Origin: Sphaerolaimus hirsutus
Lineage: Eukaryota; Nematoda; Chromadorea; Monhysterida; Sphaerolaimidae
Length of the DNA: 64,000 nt
Reading direction: 5' to 3'
NCBI GenBank assembly: GCA_964036195.1
Contig: OZ038458.1
Span: 15,513,832-15,577,831, forward strand
A program made the position numbers and the translations under genes. Below the pieces are notes generated by a model. The model saw only the letters and a program-made list of their open reading frames with translations, searched no databases and was not told the DNA's origin. Shown in pieces: positions 24,401 to 35,900 of this stretch; within the stretch, counting starts at the first letter, position 1, and each line of letters begins with the position of its first letter.

Positions 24401-27218
24401 ATTACTTGGTAAAGCCGGGTGCCACTGAGGGCGGTACGTTCAATATAGGCTTTCCTTAACTGTAGAAGGTAGAAAATTGTCAAACATAGGGTTGGAAAAA
24501 AACGTTTTTTTTAACTCGATGTTTTTTTAATAAAAAACGTTTTTTTATTAAATAAAAAACGTTTTTTTTAAAAGCTCCCAGGGATGACCTTGTGTCAACA
24601 TATATAGGTATATCAGACAGTGGTAATACTCTGTGATGTTATATATAACCATATAATGGCTGTTGAGCCATGGGATAGCATTATAAGTGGTGATTTGTGT
24701 CAAAAATATCCATTTTTGTCGATATGTTCGTATATCGCCTTATAGTCGAATGCAGGGCCGTATCCAGGGGGGGGGCGGGGGGGCTGCAGCCCCCCCCCCC
24801 TCCCGGGGCGAGACCAAAAAGTGACCGGAAAATGCGACTCTTTCAACGTCAGCGTTAAAAATTTTGCGCGCAAGCGCGCATTCTTCACCAGACATAAGGT
24901 ATTATCATCGGATTTGCTTTTTGTGGCAACAAATCATTAAAAATACACTCAATGTTGTGTTTTTTGCTGTTTTGTATGTATATTTTCATACATATACAGC
25001 ATTCCATGGTGCTGACGCCAACGCCAATGGCGCCATGGCGTCGCCAGCGCCATGGCGCCATTCCGCCACTATGTAGCTAAAATTTTAGGGGGGGGGGGGC
25101 TGAGCCCCCCCCCCTCGCCGGCCTCCGTAAACAAGCAGCCCCCCCGCTCAAAAATCCTGGATACGTCCCTGGTCGAATGTTCGTGACTTCAGGTAAAGTT
25201 TGGCACGGAATAGTGATGAAACAAGGTTATAAAAGGAGGTTGTTACTTTGGGAGTGAAGTTACACACTGTGGAGGTACATGGAAGCACATAACCTCAATA
25301 TTATATACTACACCGACATATGACGGCTTATTAACCCATGGTAGCATATATAAATGGATACTTTGATACTAAAAATGCCACAAAACTAATGAAAACAACC
25401 ACCAATGTCAATTTGTGTGTGAAATTGCGCGCTTGCGCGCAAAAATTTTGCAAAATACCTAGTGCTTAGTACTAAAAATTTCGGTCGATGTTTTTTTTTT
25501 TAAAAACATTTCGGACGTCGTGTTTTTAAAAAAAAAAAACGTTTTTTTTATAATAAAAAACGTTTTTAAAAAAACATCGGCCAACCCTAGTCAAACATCG
25601 TTAAAATAGGTGAAAAATAGCTAAAAAATAGGTATATAAACATACAGCACAAAAATAGTGAACAATAGGCAATTAGGAACATGGACTGTTGATTTGGAAG
25701 GTAAATATTGGTAAGAAGTTTTTGAAAATTAGCTATTTTGTGCCAAAATTCAGGCAAATTTTCTAAAAATCGAGCTAAAAATTCAAAGCTGAGTAGCCCC
25801 CATAACTTCGCATCTACTATGGCTTGTCACATGTCTACTAGTGTCTTTTCTCAGGTAAAAACCGTTTGTTGGGCGACGCGCTGTGCTTGCTGTCGGTGCT
25901 GCTGTTGGCTACGAGCAACGTGGCCGAGGAGCACACCGTGAAGAGTTACAGCAAGCTAGAGTTTTTGGGCATGCTCTCCGCATTCGAGGCCGTCTTTGCC
26001 GGTGTTCAGACGTGTGTTCTTGTGTTGTTTTTTGGCCAGTTTGGTATTGATTATGTATAATTCTCTATTGTTCTTGCAGTTGTGTCTTGGAGAGAGACGT
26101 GATAGCAAATATCAACTGGTCCGATTACAGAATTGGTAAGTATTTATATCAGCGCATATTATTTCATGTTAAATTGAATATTTATGAATAAAGTAGGGCG
26201 TGACCCCTCAAAAATGCCACAAACGCAAAAATATTATTTCAAATCAGTGTGTGAATTTTAATGACACGTTTGTTTGCATAAAGTGCATAAATGTCGCCAA
26301 CAAGTACAAAAATATCAACTGTTTTTTTTTTCTTCAAAATTTCTGACAGCCATGATTTAAAAGAGAACAAAATCTTTTTTTAAACTTACCCACACTGGCC
26401 GAGAGGTCTTATGGTCGATGTATGTCACGCAGCTCTATTATACGCTATGTTTGCGGCGAGCATGTTCAGCTTCTACTCGCTCGTGTCCATGCTCATGGCG
26501 CGCACCAACGCGATCGTGTTCTCGCTCAGCATTTTGTCTACAAACTTGTACACATTGTTTTTTGGCATCTGCGTTTTCCACTACAAGGTTCGTCTGTGAT
26601 TTCTGTATACTCGGCGGACATCACACTTATGGAAATCAACCGTAACCCATCTGAATAATGAACCAATAATTATTCATTTTTTACAATAATATTTAGTTTT
26701 TACTATGGAATAATTAATTACAAAATTTATCACAATTTTATTCATTAAATTATGGTAGGGTTCTGCGCATACTTTGCTGTCCGCCGAGTATACTACATTT
26801 GATTAAACTTTCTATGCGTCGCTTTTTTCATAAAATGATGTTGTTTCGATATTGTGAAATCGAAACGGCTACAGTGACCTGCACATTTCAGTTCCACTTC
26901 ACATACTTCATCGGATACGCGCTGGTAATTTTCGGCTCAGTGTTGTATCTTTTTTGGGATAGACCAGCTGAGCTTGCTGATGCAAATTCCGATCAAAAAT
27001 CTTTAGAAGGTTGGTTCTGTGGAAGAGTTCTGTGCTTCTCTTTTGCTTTTTACCGTTTATTCCTAAAAACGCTATAAAAAATTGCTTTTCCATTATTATT
27101 TTTTCTTTTAGTAAATATTGTATGCTGCTATGCAGATTGTGGTGAAACGGGTGACGTCACGACCGCAGAACGGTTTAGTCCAACTTGTATCGAACCAGGT
27201 GATAACGTACGTCTGTGA
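21417..27218 (+). CDS. SLC35F-family membrane transporter, 9 exons
   Basis: Exons: 21417-21481, 21541-21650, 23649-23854, 24271-24433, 25855-26011, 26080-26135, 26433-26587, 26892-27009 and 27112-27218. All joins are in phase and encode 378 residues. The match to the animal SLC35F1/F2 family is colinear throughout: LGQAASVSLGCTA, TNLTSVLVLNSFTTP, LGDALCLLSVLLLATSNVAEE, LEFLGML, ALLYAMFAASMFSFYSL and ILSTNLYTLFFG. These are multi-span (usually ten-helix) proteins of the drug/metabolite-transporter fold in internal membranes or at the surface; substrates of this subgroup are poorly known. The start ATG at 21417 depends on a 59-bp first intron, which is the least certain part; an alternative start is the Met at 21545. 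The C-terminal exon is hydrophilic and unlike relatives. Confidence 0.9.
22458..23626. mobile_element. hAT MITE in SLC35F intron 2, exact TSD
   Basis: The element (22466-23618) starts TAGGGATGGCC and ends GGCCATCCCTA, flanked on both sides by CTTCACAC. Both subterminal zones carry AAACGTTTTTTT runs. It contains a second complete hAT insertion at 22815-23296. The same family occurs at 24487-25589 in intron 4 and, degraded, at 28058 and 61490. Confidence 0.85.
22807..23304. mobile_element. Nested hAT MITE, TSD GATCACAC
   Basis: The element (22815-23296) begins CAGGGGTTTAGTAG and ends CTACTGAACCCCTG. Identical GATCACAC flank it. The interior has repeated GATAGATAGCTGAG words and G-rich/C-rich runs. 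It interrupts the larger element at 22466-23618 and so inserted later. Confidence 0.85.
24479..25597. mobile_element. hAT MITE in SLC35F intron 4, exact TSD
   Basis: The element (24487-25589) begins TAGGGTTGG and ends CCAACCCTA, flanked by GTCAAACA on both sides. It is a relative of 22466-23618, sharing AAACGTTTTTTT runs and the core phrase TATCGCCTT. It carries a nested insertion at 24753-25171. Confidence 0.85.
24745..25179. mobile_element. Nested hAT MITE, TSD GTCGAATG
   Basis: The element (24753-25171) starts CAGGGCCGTATCCAGG and ends CCTGGATACGTCCCTG, flanked by GTCGAATG twice. Inside are C/G runs and a short GGCGCC cluster. A second copy of the family is at 45880-46320. Confidence 0.85.
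26609..26796. mobile_element. CTCGGCGGAC MITE in SLC35F intron 7
   Basis: The inverted ends TATACTCGGCGGACA and GTCCGCCGAGTATA match the family at 9171-9382. The interior includes an ATGAACCAATAATTATTCAT-like palindrome also seen at 33.2 kb. It is wholly intronic. Confidence 0.6.
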
Positions 27219-27352
27219 TAATTAACTAAAGAAGTCATTTATATGTTTTCGCAGGTGCTCAATTGATTCACTCCAGTCTTTCTTCATAATTTTTATTTAT
27301 TTTTGTTGATTTGCTTTATTGTGATTTGTTTTCATTTATTTTTTTCATATGT

Positions 27353-27746
27353 ACCGTATTACCTCGAATTATCCCCCCCCCCCTTGAATTGACCCCCCCT
27401 CGAATAAACCCCCCCTCAAAATGGGCTGCGGAAATAATACCCCCCCCCCCTCGAAATACCCCCCCCTTCGGAATGATGTACGTCACGTACATAATAAATA
27501 CGTCATGTATGCAATGTACATGATGTATATTACTGTTAATTTATATTATGTTAGTTTGTGTAGCTATCTACGTTTTTATGTCCAAATATATCCTGTTTGG
27601 ACACATTTTTTACCTGTTTTGGGTATGAAAATGCCTACTATTTACTACGGTCGTTACGAAAATTTCTGAGGAAATAATAAAACCCCCCCTCAAATTTTGC
27701 TGGCGAAATAATAAACCCCCATGGGGGTATTTCGAGGTAATACGGT
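27353..27746. mobile_element. TACCGTATTACCTCGAA foldback element
   Basis: It lies about 130 bp past the SLC35F stop codon. The left end ACCGTATTACCTCGAATTA and the right end GTATTTCGAGGTAATACGGT are inverted repeats with C-rich arms and TA at both junctions. It may form part of that gene's 3' untranslated region. Confidence 0.65.
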
Positions 27747-28057
27747 ATGTTCATACTAGGCCGGTTGCACTATTGTGATGCCCTCTGCCAGAGTGTATGG
27801 CAAAGAATATGTCAATGTCTCACTGAAGTTACGATTTGTCAATTCACGGGTGTGGTCAGTTGCAGTTGTTTCCGGTTCACTATTGCCCGTCAACTTTCTG
27901 GGTAGCTGCCGCTGCGTAACACTGTTATCTGGTTTTTCATCCCGTTCAGCATCCATCAATACGCACGCACTTCCCTTTCCTCTCCGAGCGACGCATCGAG
28001 AGTAAATAAGTTAAGTGGCGCGATGCGAGCGAAGGTAACAATCCAACCTACTACTAC

Positions 28058-29561
28058 TAGGGATGGCCGGTGTTTTTAACCGTCTTTTTAAAAAAAAACG
28101 CACTGAAACCGGTTTTTAAACAAGTCAATTTTTTTGTACGTATGCACTAGGTATTTTTTGTACGTATCCACATACACATTGCCATTGGTGGTTTTCATTG
28201 GTTTAGTGTGAAAGCTTATAAGGTTATACGAGAAGGCTAGTACATTGAAGTGGGCTGGGCTGAAACAGCGCAAGTAATCTACTCTCAATGGTTCAGCTAT
28301 CATCTATCTAAACCCCAGGCTGCTCAGCTATCCATCTATCCCAAAGCAAATATTTTTGGCCACTATCCCTCAAACCTTGAGCACATTGGCTGGATATTAT
28401 ATACTACAGTAACATATCACAGTATATTGTGCCTACACACTAGTTTTCACCCTGACTTTGTGGGAAAACTGAAATTTTTTGAAATTCAGATAAATCAACA
28501 CGATTGAATGATTTTATTTTATTTAAATGTGAATTTTAATTAATGTAAATGTAAGTATGAAAATTTAACAACTTTTAACACATAGCATACAATAAAGGTA
28601 GATTGAATGTCGCCATGTCGCCATTTCAGTTTTCACAGACGTCACGGTGAAAACTGAAATGACGACATGGCGACATCCAGCCTACGCTTATTGTATGCTA
28701 TACTCAGCGTACATGATACTCTGCCGTCGCACTGATTTATGTCTCGTGTTGGAAGCGTGCCAATGATTGTTAAGTCATGCGATTTCCGTAAAAAGATGGA
28801 AAAAATTCATCTATGTGAATATGTTAATGAATAACATTTTAACAACAATCAATTTTGTCATCTTTTTATGAAACTCGCACGCGCTAACCATCGTTGGCAC
28901 ACTTCCAGCGAGAACCACGCGTGCAGGGTGTAAAGTAACCGGAGTATATATGTGTTTTAGTTTTCAAATTTCCAAATTTTAACTTTCATTTATTTAAATT
29001 TAAATTAAATCATTCAACAGTGTTCATTAATTTGCATTTGAAAAAATTTCAGTTTTCACACGAAGTCACGGTGAAAACTAGTGTGTGTAGGCTCAATATT
29101 ACACAATAGCATGGACAAATGGAAGGTTTTATACTAAAAATGCTTCAAAACCAATGAAAACCACCACCAATAGTAATGTGCATGTGAAATTGCGCGCTTG
29201 CAGACTAAAATTGCAAAATACCTAGTGCATAAGTACTAAAAAATTGGCTGAGGTCTTTAAAAAATGGTTTTGATGCTTGCTTTTAAAAAAAAACCTTTTA
29301 AAAAAAAAGACCATCCTTCCTTAGACAAAGATGCAAAGATTTTTTCGTTTGCATTTTTTGTTTGTTGGAGGCCTTAATACGTGAGGTGCGTGTGTAGGTA
29401 CGCCAATCTATGGGCTTCCTGATCAATGGCGCTTTCGTGCTCTCAAGTTGTCTTTATGGTGCTCGGTTTCATTGTGTAGTAGTTCACTGAACTCGTTTGT
29501 GTACAGCTCAGTGAACTACTGCAAGTGCTGATGCCCCAACCCCAGTTGCACAGTTGGTGAT
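28058..29561. repeat. Composite of degraded hAT and foldback repeats
   Basis: TAGGGATGGCCGG at 28058 matches the start of the 22466 hAT family, and GACCATCC near 29310 is a decayed right end. Inside lie a CCTACACACTAGTTTTCACC foldback (about 28428-29090) and the palindrome at 28702-28925. No gene is seen. Confidence 0.5.
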
Positions 29562-32333
29562 ACCGTATTTACTCGAATAATAACCCCGGGTAATTATTTT
29601 TCGTCACACATTTTTGTGGGGGTAACCATTGAATGGAGGGACTTACTCAAGTAACCATCGGGTGGGCGCGCCAGCGCCATCCCTCGCTGCCGAGGGAGGG
29701 CGCAAGCGACCCACCCATAATATGGTCCGACACACCAAAATGCGGAAATCGCAAAATTGAAATCGCAATAACTTCGGAGCGCGACAAGCTACGGCAAAAC
29801 AAATTATACCATTGAATAGCCCGTGTCGAAAAGTACCCCCATGCAAATTTTCAGATCAAATGGTCGAGTTGGGAGGAAGTTATTGCACATTTTCTTTTCT
29901 AGACAGTGTTGTTGTCGTTGTTCTTGTTCTTGTTCTTCTTGTTCTCCCGACAATCTTCAAACTGCAATAACTTCCTTGAAACACGACCGATTTTCATGAT
30001 TGATGGCTCATATGAAAGAGCATATGATGCCATTTCTTATTTTCGGGAATTTTTTTCACAGGCTCCGCCCACTTTGGGATGGTATCTGTTTGAAATTTTC
30101 AAACCTCAATAAATTTAAAATTTGAATACAAATGCGGCAATAAAAAAAATTTGTTGATGTGTGCCATGACTAGAGCTTTCAAATGAGCCAATTTTTGGCG
30201 ATTTTGGTTGAGATTTACAAAAGTTATTCAAGTTTGCTTGTTTTGTGTAAAATGCGCACACATGCCTGAAGTACTGCTTGATGTGATATTGAGCATGTGA
30301 CCTTGGAGTCAGTGATTACTTTCAGTCATAAAGTTGTAGTGGTTAATGTCAAGTCAAATGTCAAGTGAAAAATCAAGTCAAATGTCAAGTTGTCTGTCAA
30401 CTCATAAATGACAAGCGGTAATACAAAGTCAGAAATGGCGATTGAGGCGCCTATTTCGTTCCGAATTGAGGCATCTAGTTCTAGCATCTATTTTTTCAAA
30501 TTTGTTCAATTTTTTTAAATTTTTTATTAAATTAAAAAAATTTTTTTAATTTTTTCAAAGAAATACATTTTTTAAATTAAAATTTTTTTAAGTTTTTTTT
30601 TAAATTTATTTATTTATTCTTTTTATTTTTTTATTTTGTTACAAATAAAAAAAATTGATTAAATTTCTTTTAAGTTTAAAAAAATTGAGGCAATTGAGGC
30701 ACCTAGTTCTGATTTGAGGCATCTAATTCTAGCATCTAATTTTTCAAATTTGTTCAATTTTTTCAAAAATTTTATTAAATTTTTATTTATTTTTTATTTA
30801 TTGTTTTTTCAATTTTTTTTCAATTTTTTAAAATTAAACAAATTTTTTTAAAGTTTTTTTAAAGTTTTTTTAATTTTTATATTTTTAATTTTTTTTATTT
30901 CTACTTTTTTTTAAATTTAAAAGAAAAATTTAAAAAATTATAAATTATTTATAAAAAACTTTGAATAAATTTGAATGAAACATTTGAAGAAAAAAATTTG
31001 AAAAAAAAATAATTAAAAAATAAAATAAAAAAATTTGAAAAATTATTTTGAAATAAAAAATAAAAATATACATAAGATGGCGCCACTTTGGAGTCTATGG
31101 CACCACTCCATAAAAATGGTGCCATATTGGACTCCATGGTGCCACTCGATAAAAACAGCATAAAAAAGCACTATTAACAGGGAGATCGTGATAGTGGAGA
31201 TGAAGTGGAGATACCAACATTCAAGTGAAATTCCAGTCAAATGACAAGTAAAAGTCATTTTTGGTGTCAAGTGATAGTTCAATTCAAATGTCAAGTTTTT
31301 GGTGTCAACTGATAATTTTCAGGTGATTATTTTCAGGTGTCAAGTCATAAATGTCAAGTGAAAACTATCAGGTGAAAATATGGCAGGTGGTTCATGTCAA
31401 GTCATTGTCAAGTGGGTAATGTCAAGTCAGAAATGTCAAGTGATAACTTTTAGGTTCTAAATGTCAAGTTCTTAATGTCAGTTCAAATGTCAAGTGGCAA
31501 CTTTCAGGTGAACAATTTCAGATAAAAATCAAGTAATTATACTAATACAAACCAGAAATTTGTGACATTCAAGTTGAAAATATTTTGAATATTAGTATTT
31601 GGCTTCTTCTTGACTATAGATTGTCTTTCTCAGTGCCAAATTTGGCATTTGCTTGATTTGCAATAACTTTTTGGGCCTGTGGCCCCCGAAAAGAAGTACA
31701 TCCAATAAAAAATGGCTAAAGCCAACAAAAAGTGGACGCTGCAGCCAAACATCTGTATGCTTTTGAATGCACAAAAGTGATATATCATATACCATGCCAT
31801 TTTCTAATTGAGCTATCAAAAGATGTATATCAAGGGAAATGTATACAAATCTAATAATATAGGCTATCAACACAGCAAACTGCATCACAAGAAACAGTTT
31901 CACCAAACTTTTGCATGGCAGCGTGAGCTTTTCGTATCTTTAATGTTTGCAGCACTTTGACACAGCTCACACTGCCATGCAAAAGTTTGGTGAAACTGTT
32001 TCTTGTGATGCAGTTTGCTGTGTTGATAGCCTATATTATTAGATTTGTATACATTTCCCTTGATATACATCTTTTGATAGCTCAATTAGAAAATGGCATG
32101 GTATATGATATATCACTTTTGTGCATTCAAAAGCATACAGATGTTTGGCTGCAGCGTCCACTTTTTGTTGGCTTTAGCCATTTTTTATTGGATTGCATCT
32201 TTGCGCACCGGATGTGCTGCATTTGCATTCAATGAATCAAACCAAACACAGCTCCTTTGCTTGATTTGACTTCCATCGATTGTTTTTTTTAAATAAATGT
32301 ACATTCCTAGGTAATTATTCGAGTAAATACGGT
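29562..32333. mobile_element. Large TACCGTATTTACTCGAATAA element, 2.8 kb
   Basis: The left end ACCGTATTTACTCGAATAAT is complemented by the right end ending TTCGAGTAAATACGGT, with TA on both sides. The interior contains AT-rich homopolymer tracts (30.48-31.07 kb), GTCAAGTCAAATGTCAAG-type tandem words (30.34-30.40 and 31.2-31.5 kb) and a near-perfect 228-bp inverted repeat (31703-32192). I find no transposase motif, so it looks non-autonomous despite its size. Confidence 0.7.
31703..32192. repeat. Near-perfect inverted repeat, 228-bp arms
   Basis: Arms 31703-31930 and 31964-32192 are almost identical in opposite orientation around a 33-base spacer. Both arms encode the same open frame (LFLVMQFAVLIAYIIRF...), which is a consequence of the duplication and not evidence of a gene. 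A diverged relative of the arm sequence is at about 52160-52230. Confidence 0.8.
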
Positions 32334-32979
32334 AGTTTGTAAAAACCTAAAATAGACATAAAAAGGGAAAAATTCGAACTTGTCGGTGAGTTTCACTAGT
32401 TGGAATCGGTATTTTTCACTTTATCTGACCGCGTCGATGTGAGTCACACAGCGCACTGTTTAAAACGTTGCTCTCACTAGGGCACAATGCCCAGTGCCTA
32501 GAATTCGGTAATCACGATAAAAATATTTAAATGTTTAACTATGCGGTACGGTATTTGCGGTAAACGGCGTGGAACCGATTTCCTAGTAATCATCTACCAA
32601 ATACCCCATCTACATACTGATGTAAGTGAATAGACTATTACATGGTGTTTATTGGTGTATTTTGGACGTCTGCGTACGTTACAAACGACAAATTTGTACC
32701 GGGATTTCAAAAAATTTCTGGCGAAATAATAAGCCCCCCCCCCTCGTTTAACCCCCCCTCAAAATTCTCACTCTGAAACAATCACCCTCCGGGGGGTATT
32801 TCGAGGAAATACGGTAGGTATCTTGAGTTCAACTCAGCACTACTTTTCGATTAACTGCTTGCAGATACCGTACTGCAAGTATGGCCCCCTAAACATTTTA
32901 GATTCTCTGTCTATGTATACCCCGCCACATTCCACTGTGATCTTTTTTGTTGGCGTGCGCGCCATTTACGGTTGTCGAA

Positions 32980-35900
32980 TTACGGACGCAGCCGGTGCCA
33001 CTGGGCGATCTGGCGCCGCGGCTGCTGCAGCACCTGTGTGGATGGATGGGTGCATGTTTTTCTGCAGCGAACTAGCGAACATCACGCTTAGTATGACACT
33101 AGGTGTAATGTTACTAGTGACACTAAGTGTAATATTACTAGTAACACTAAACGAAATATTGTGATGAAAAACTGTAATAACTCTTGGTTCAGTATTCAGA
33201 TGAGTTATGGTTACCATAACTCATCTGAATAATGAACCAAGAGTTATTACAGTTTTTCATCATAATATTTCGTTTTTACTATAGAATAATAAATTACGAA
33301 ATGAATCACAATATTTTATTCATAAAATTATGGTAGGATTCTGAGCAAAATATGCGCTCCAGTCGGTGTTTGTAAATTCATAACTGCACAGCCAAAAACT
33401 ACGAAATAAAGAAATTGAGGCGTCTACTTCTAAAAGTCGACAAGTCCAAAATATGAAAATTTCGAGTTAGGCCCGGAAACGTCATCTGGGGCTACTTCTG
33501 CACATTTTTTATCATTTTCCATAAAATTTTTGACCTCACATGCCCATATGGCAAAGTGCCAAATTTGACATTTTTGGGGAAAAATGCAAAAATTTCGGGC
33601 AAGAAGTCGACAAGTCTACCTAGTTTAGTGCAAGAAGTCGACAAGTCCATTCCTCCGCTTCCTTTTTTATGGGGAAAAATGGCAAGAAATGTGATATGTC
33701 GACTATGGACAGCTACTTCTAAAAGTCGACAAGTGCATAAATTGCCCATAAGGCAGCCTCGGCCTCCCCGGGAACAAAAATGTTTGTTAGTGCAAGAAGT
33801 CGACAAGTCCAATCAATTCCCTCCCAAAAACAGTTTTGCTCTGACTGGATGGAAATTTATGGACACCCAATTTTTCACATAAAGGTTGAGAGCAGCGGCT
33901 GAAAATTTGACACTTTATTGTCAACATATAGAACTTAATGGAGAGCATGAGAGAGCCAAATTGGACACGCACCACGGGCCTGGAATTGGGTCCGAAACTT
34001 AAAATGCGATTTACTCAAAATCACATTTTGTGGACTTGTCGACTTTTAGAAGTAGAGGCCTCAATTGTCCATGCTTACCTCGTTCCAGTGTTTTGTGCCC
34101 GACTCTTCGCGGGCGCCCGCTCCCAGCGTGCAGCGGCCCATCACTTCGTTCTTAGTCACTCTGTCCCAGTCCATCACCGTGAACTCGAACGTCACCTGTG
34201 TACATGAAGTCGATTTTCCGTATTTCCTCGAAATACCCCCAGGGGGCTTATATTTACAGAGTGACAATTAACGGCGGGTGGGGGTTATTAACCAGGAAAT
34301 TTTCGGTAAGCATCGTAGTAAGGAGTGGCATTTTGCATACCCAAAACTGATAATAAACGTGATCGAACAGGATATATTAATACATATTCGATACATATTT
34401 ATATGGTTTCACATACTAGTGCAGCTGCGATGCGAATTGACATCATTGTGCCTACACACACTAGTTTTCACCGTGACTTTGTGTGAAAACTGAAATTTTT
34501 TCAAATGCAAATTAATGAACACTGTTGAATGATTTTATTTAAATTAAATTTGAATTTAAATTAATGAAAGTTAAAGTTTGAAAATTTGTAAACTAAAACG
34601 ATAAGAGTAGGCTTAATGTCGCCATGTCGCCATTTCAGTTTTCTCACAGGTCACAGTGAAAACTAGTGTGTGTAGGGCCAATAAATAATACATCATGTTC
34701 ATTACATGCATGATGTACCTTGTTCCAGACATGCGGTTCGGGTGGGGGGAGGGGTATTTAACGAAAATACGGTATTTGGATGTAGCCTGCATTTATAGCA
34801 ATTAGCGATCTCGTGACGCACCTGATTGTGAGCATTTTCATCATTAGCCGGTAGGTCGAACACGAAGCTCTCATTGTAAACCGGCGCCAGCGTGCGCTTT
34901 TTCACGTGCGTTTTCTTCTTCGCGACTCGCTGCCCCCCGTAGAGCATGTGTATCTTGACGTAGGGGTCTGCCATGCCGGACACGTCGAACTTGGGCAAGT
35001 TCTTTGCCTTCAGCACCACGGCGGTCACGGTGCCGCTGGATGGCTGGTGGCACAGCGAGACCAGTAGCTCGCCGCGGCTCTCGTCGGCGCAGTACTGCGG
35101 TGTGTCGTTTGGGTGGGTTGGGTGCACTTTGTGTGGCGGGTTTTTTGTGACGGTATAATGGGCTCACACACATTAAAATTGGTGTCAACTAAAGTTTGGT
35201 TAATTATGTGATTTCAACTTTTCTATGTGATAGGGCGTAGTGACTTTTATATATTGACACTTGCCTAGTTTTCTTGCCTAATTTTGCTTCAAAATATAAT
35301 AAAACTATAATTAAACCTGATTGCTTTTAAAATTGTTGTGTTATTTACTTGACATTCAGATGACATTTATCTGCGATTGTCAACTAATGTGTGTGGGCCC
35401 ATGCCACTGTGGCGGTGGCGCTCTTGGCAGTTATCAGTAGCCGGCATAATATCACATTGCTCACCTTGCTGGCCCTGCTGTGGAGCTCCATCTGCACGGG
35501 CACGGTGTTGTCCTTTTGCTTGAGCTTCTCCTCCAGCTCGTGCAGCGCGGTGATCGCTTCGCCCACGATCTCATCACGTGAAAACCTGTATACGACAATA
35601 CTCTGGAAGTATTGGTGTTTTTAGATGGTTTCGTATATTTATGCATTTGTTAATGAACGGCATTCTGAATTCATCTCTTGCAGCTCTTGCATCACTACTT
35701 AGTTAGAAAAAGAGATAAGAATTGAACCTGTCAAATGCGACCACAGCCAGGTGCAGCGTGCTCGATTGCAGTTGCGCCGATGTCAGCCCAAAAAATGTGA
35801 ATTCTTCATCATAAATAGGGTCGCAGGTGTTACGCACAACGCGAGTCTTTGCCTAAAAGGGACCAAGATAATTAGTTCGCGTGAATATGTGTATTTGTGT

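Noticed and set aside
31592..32235. Two opposing frames with identical hydrophobic protein LFLVMQFAVLIAYIIRF
   Set aside because: The identity comes from an inverted repeat; no other sign of coding.
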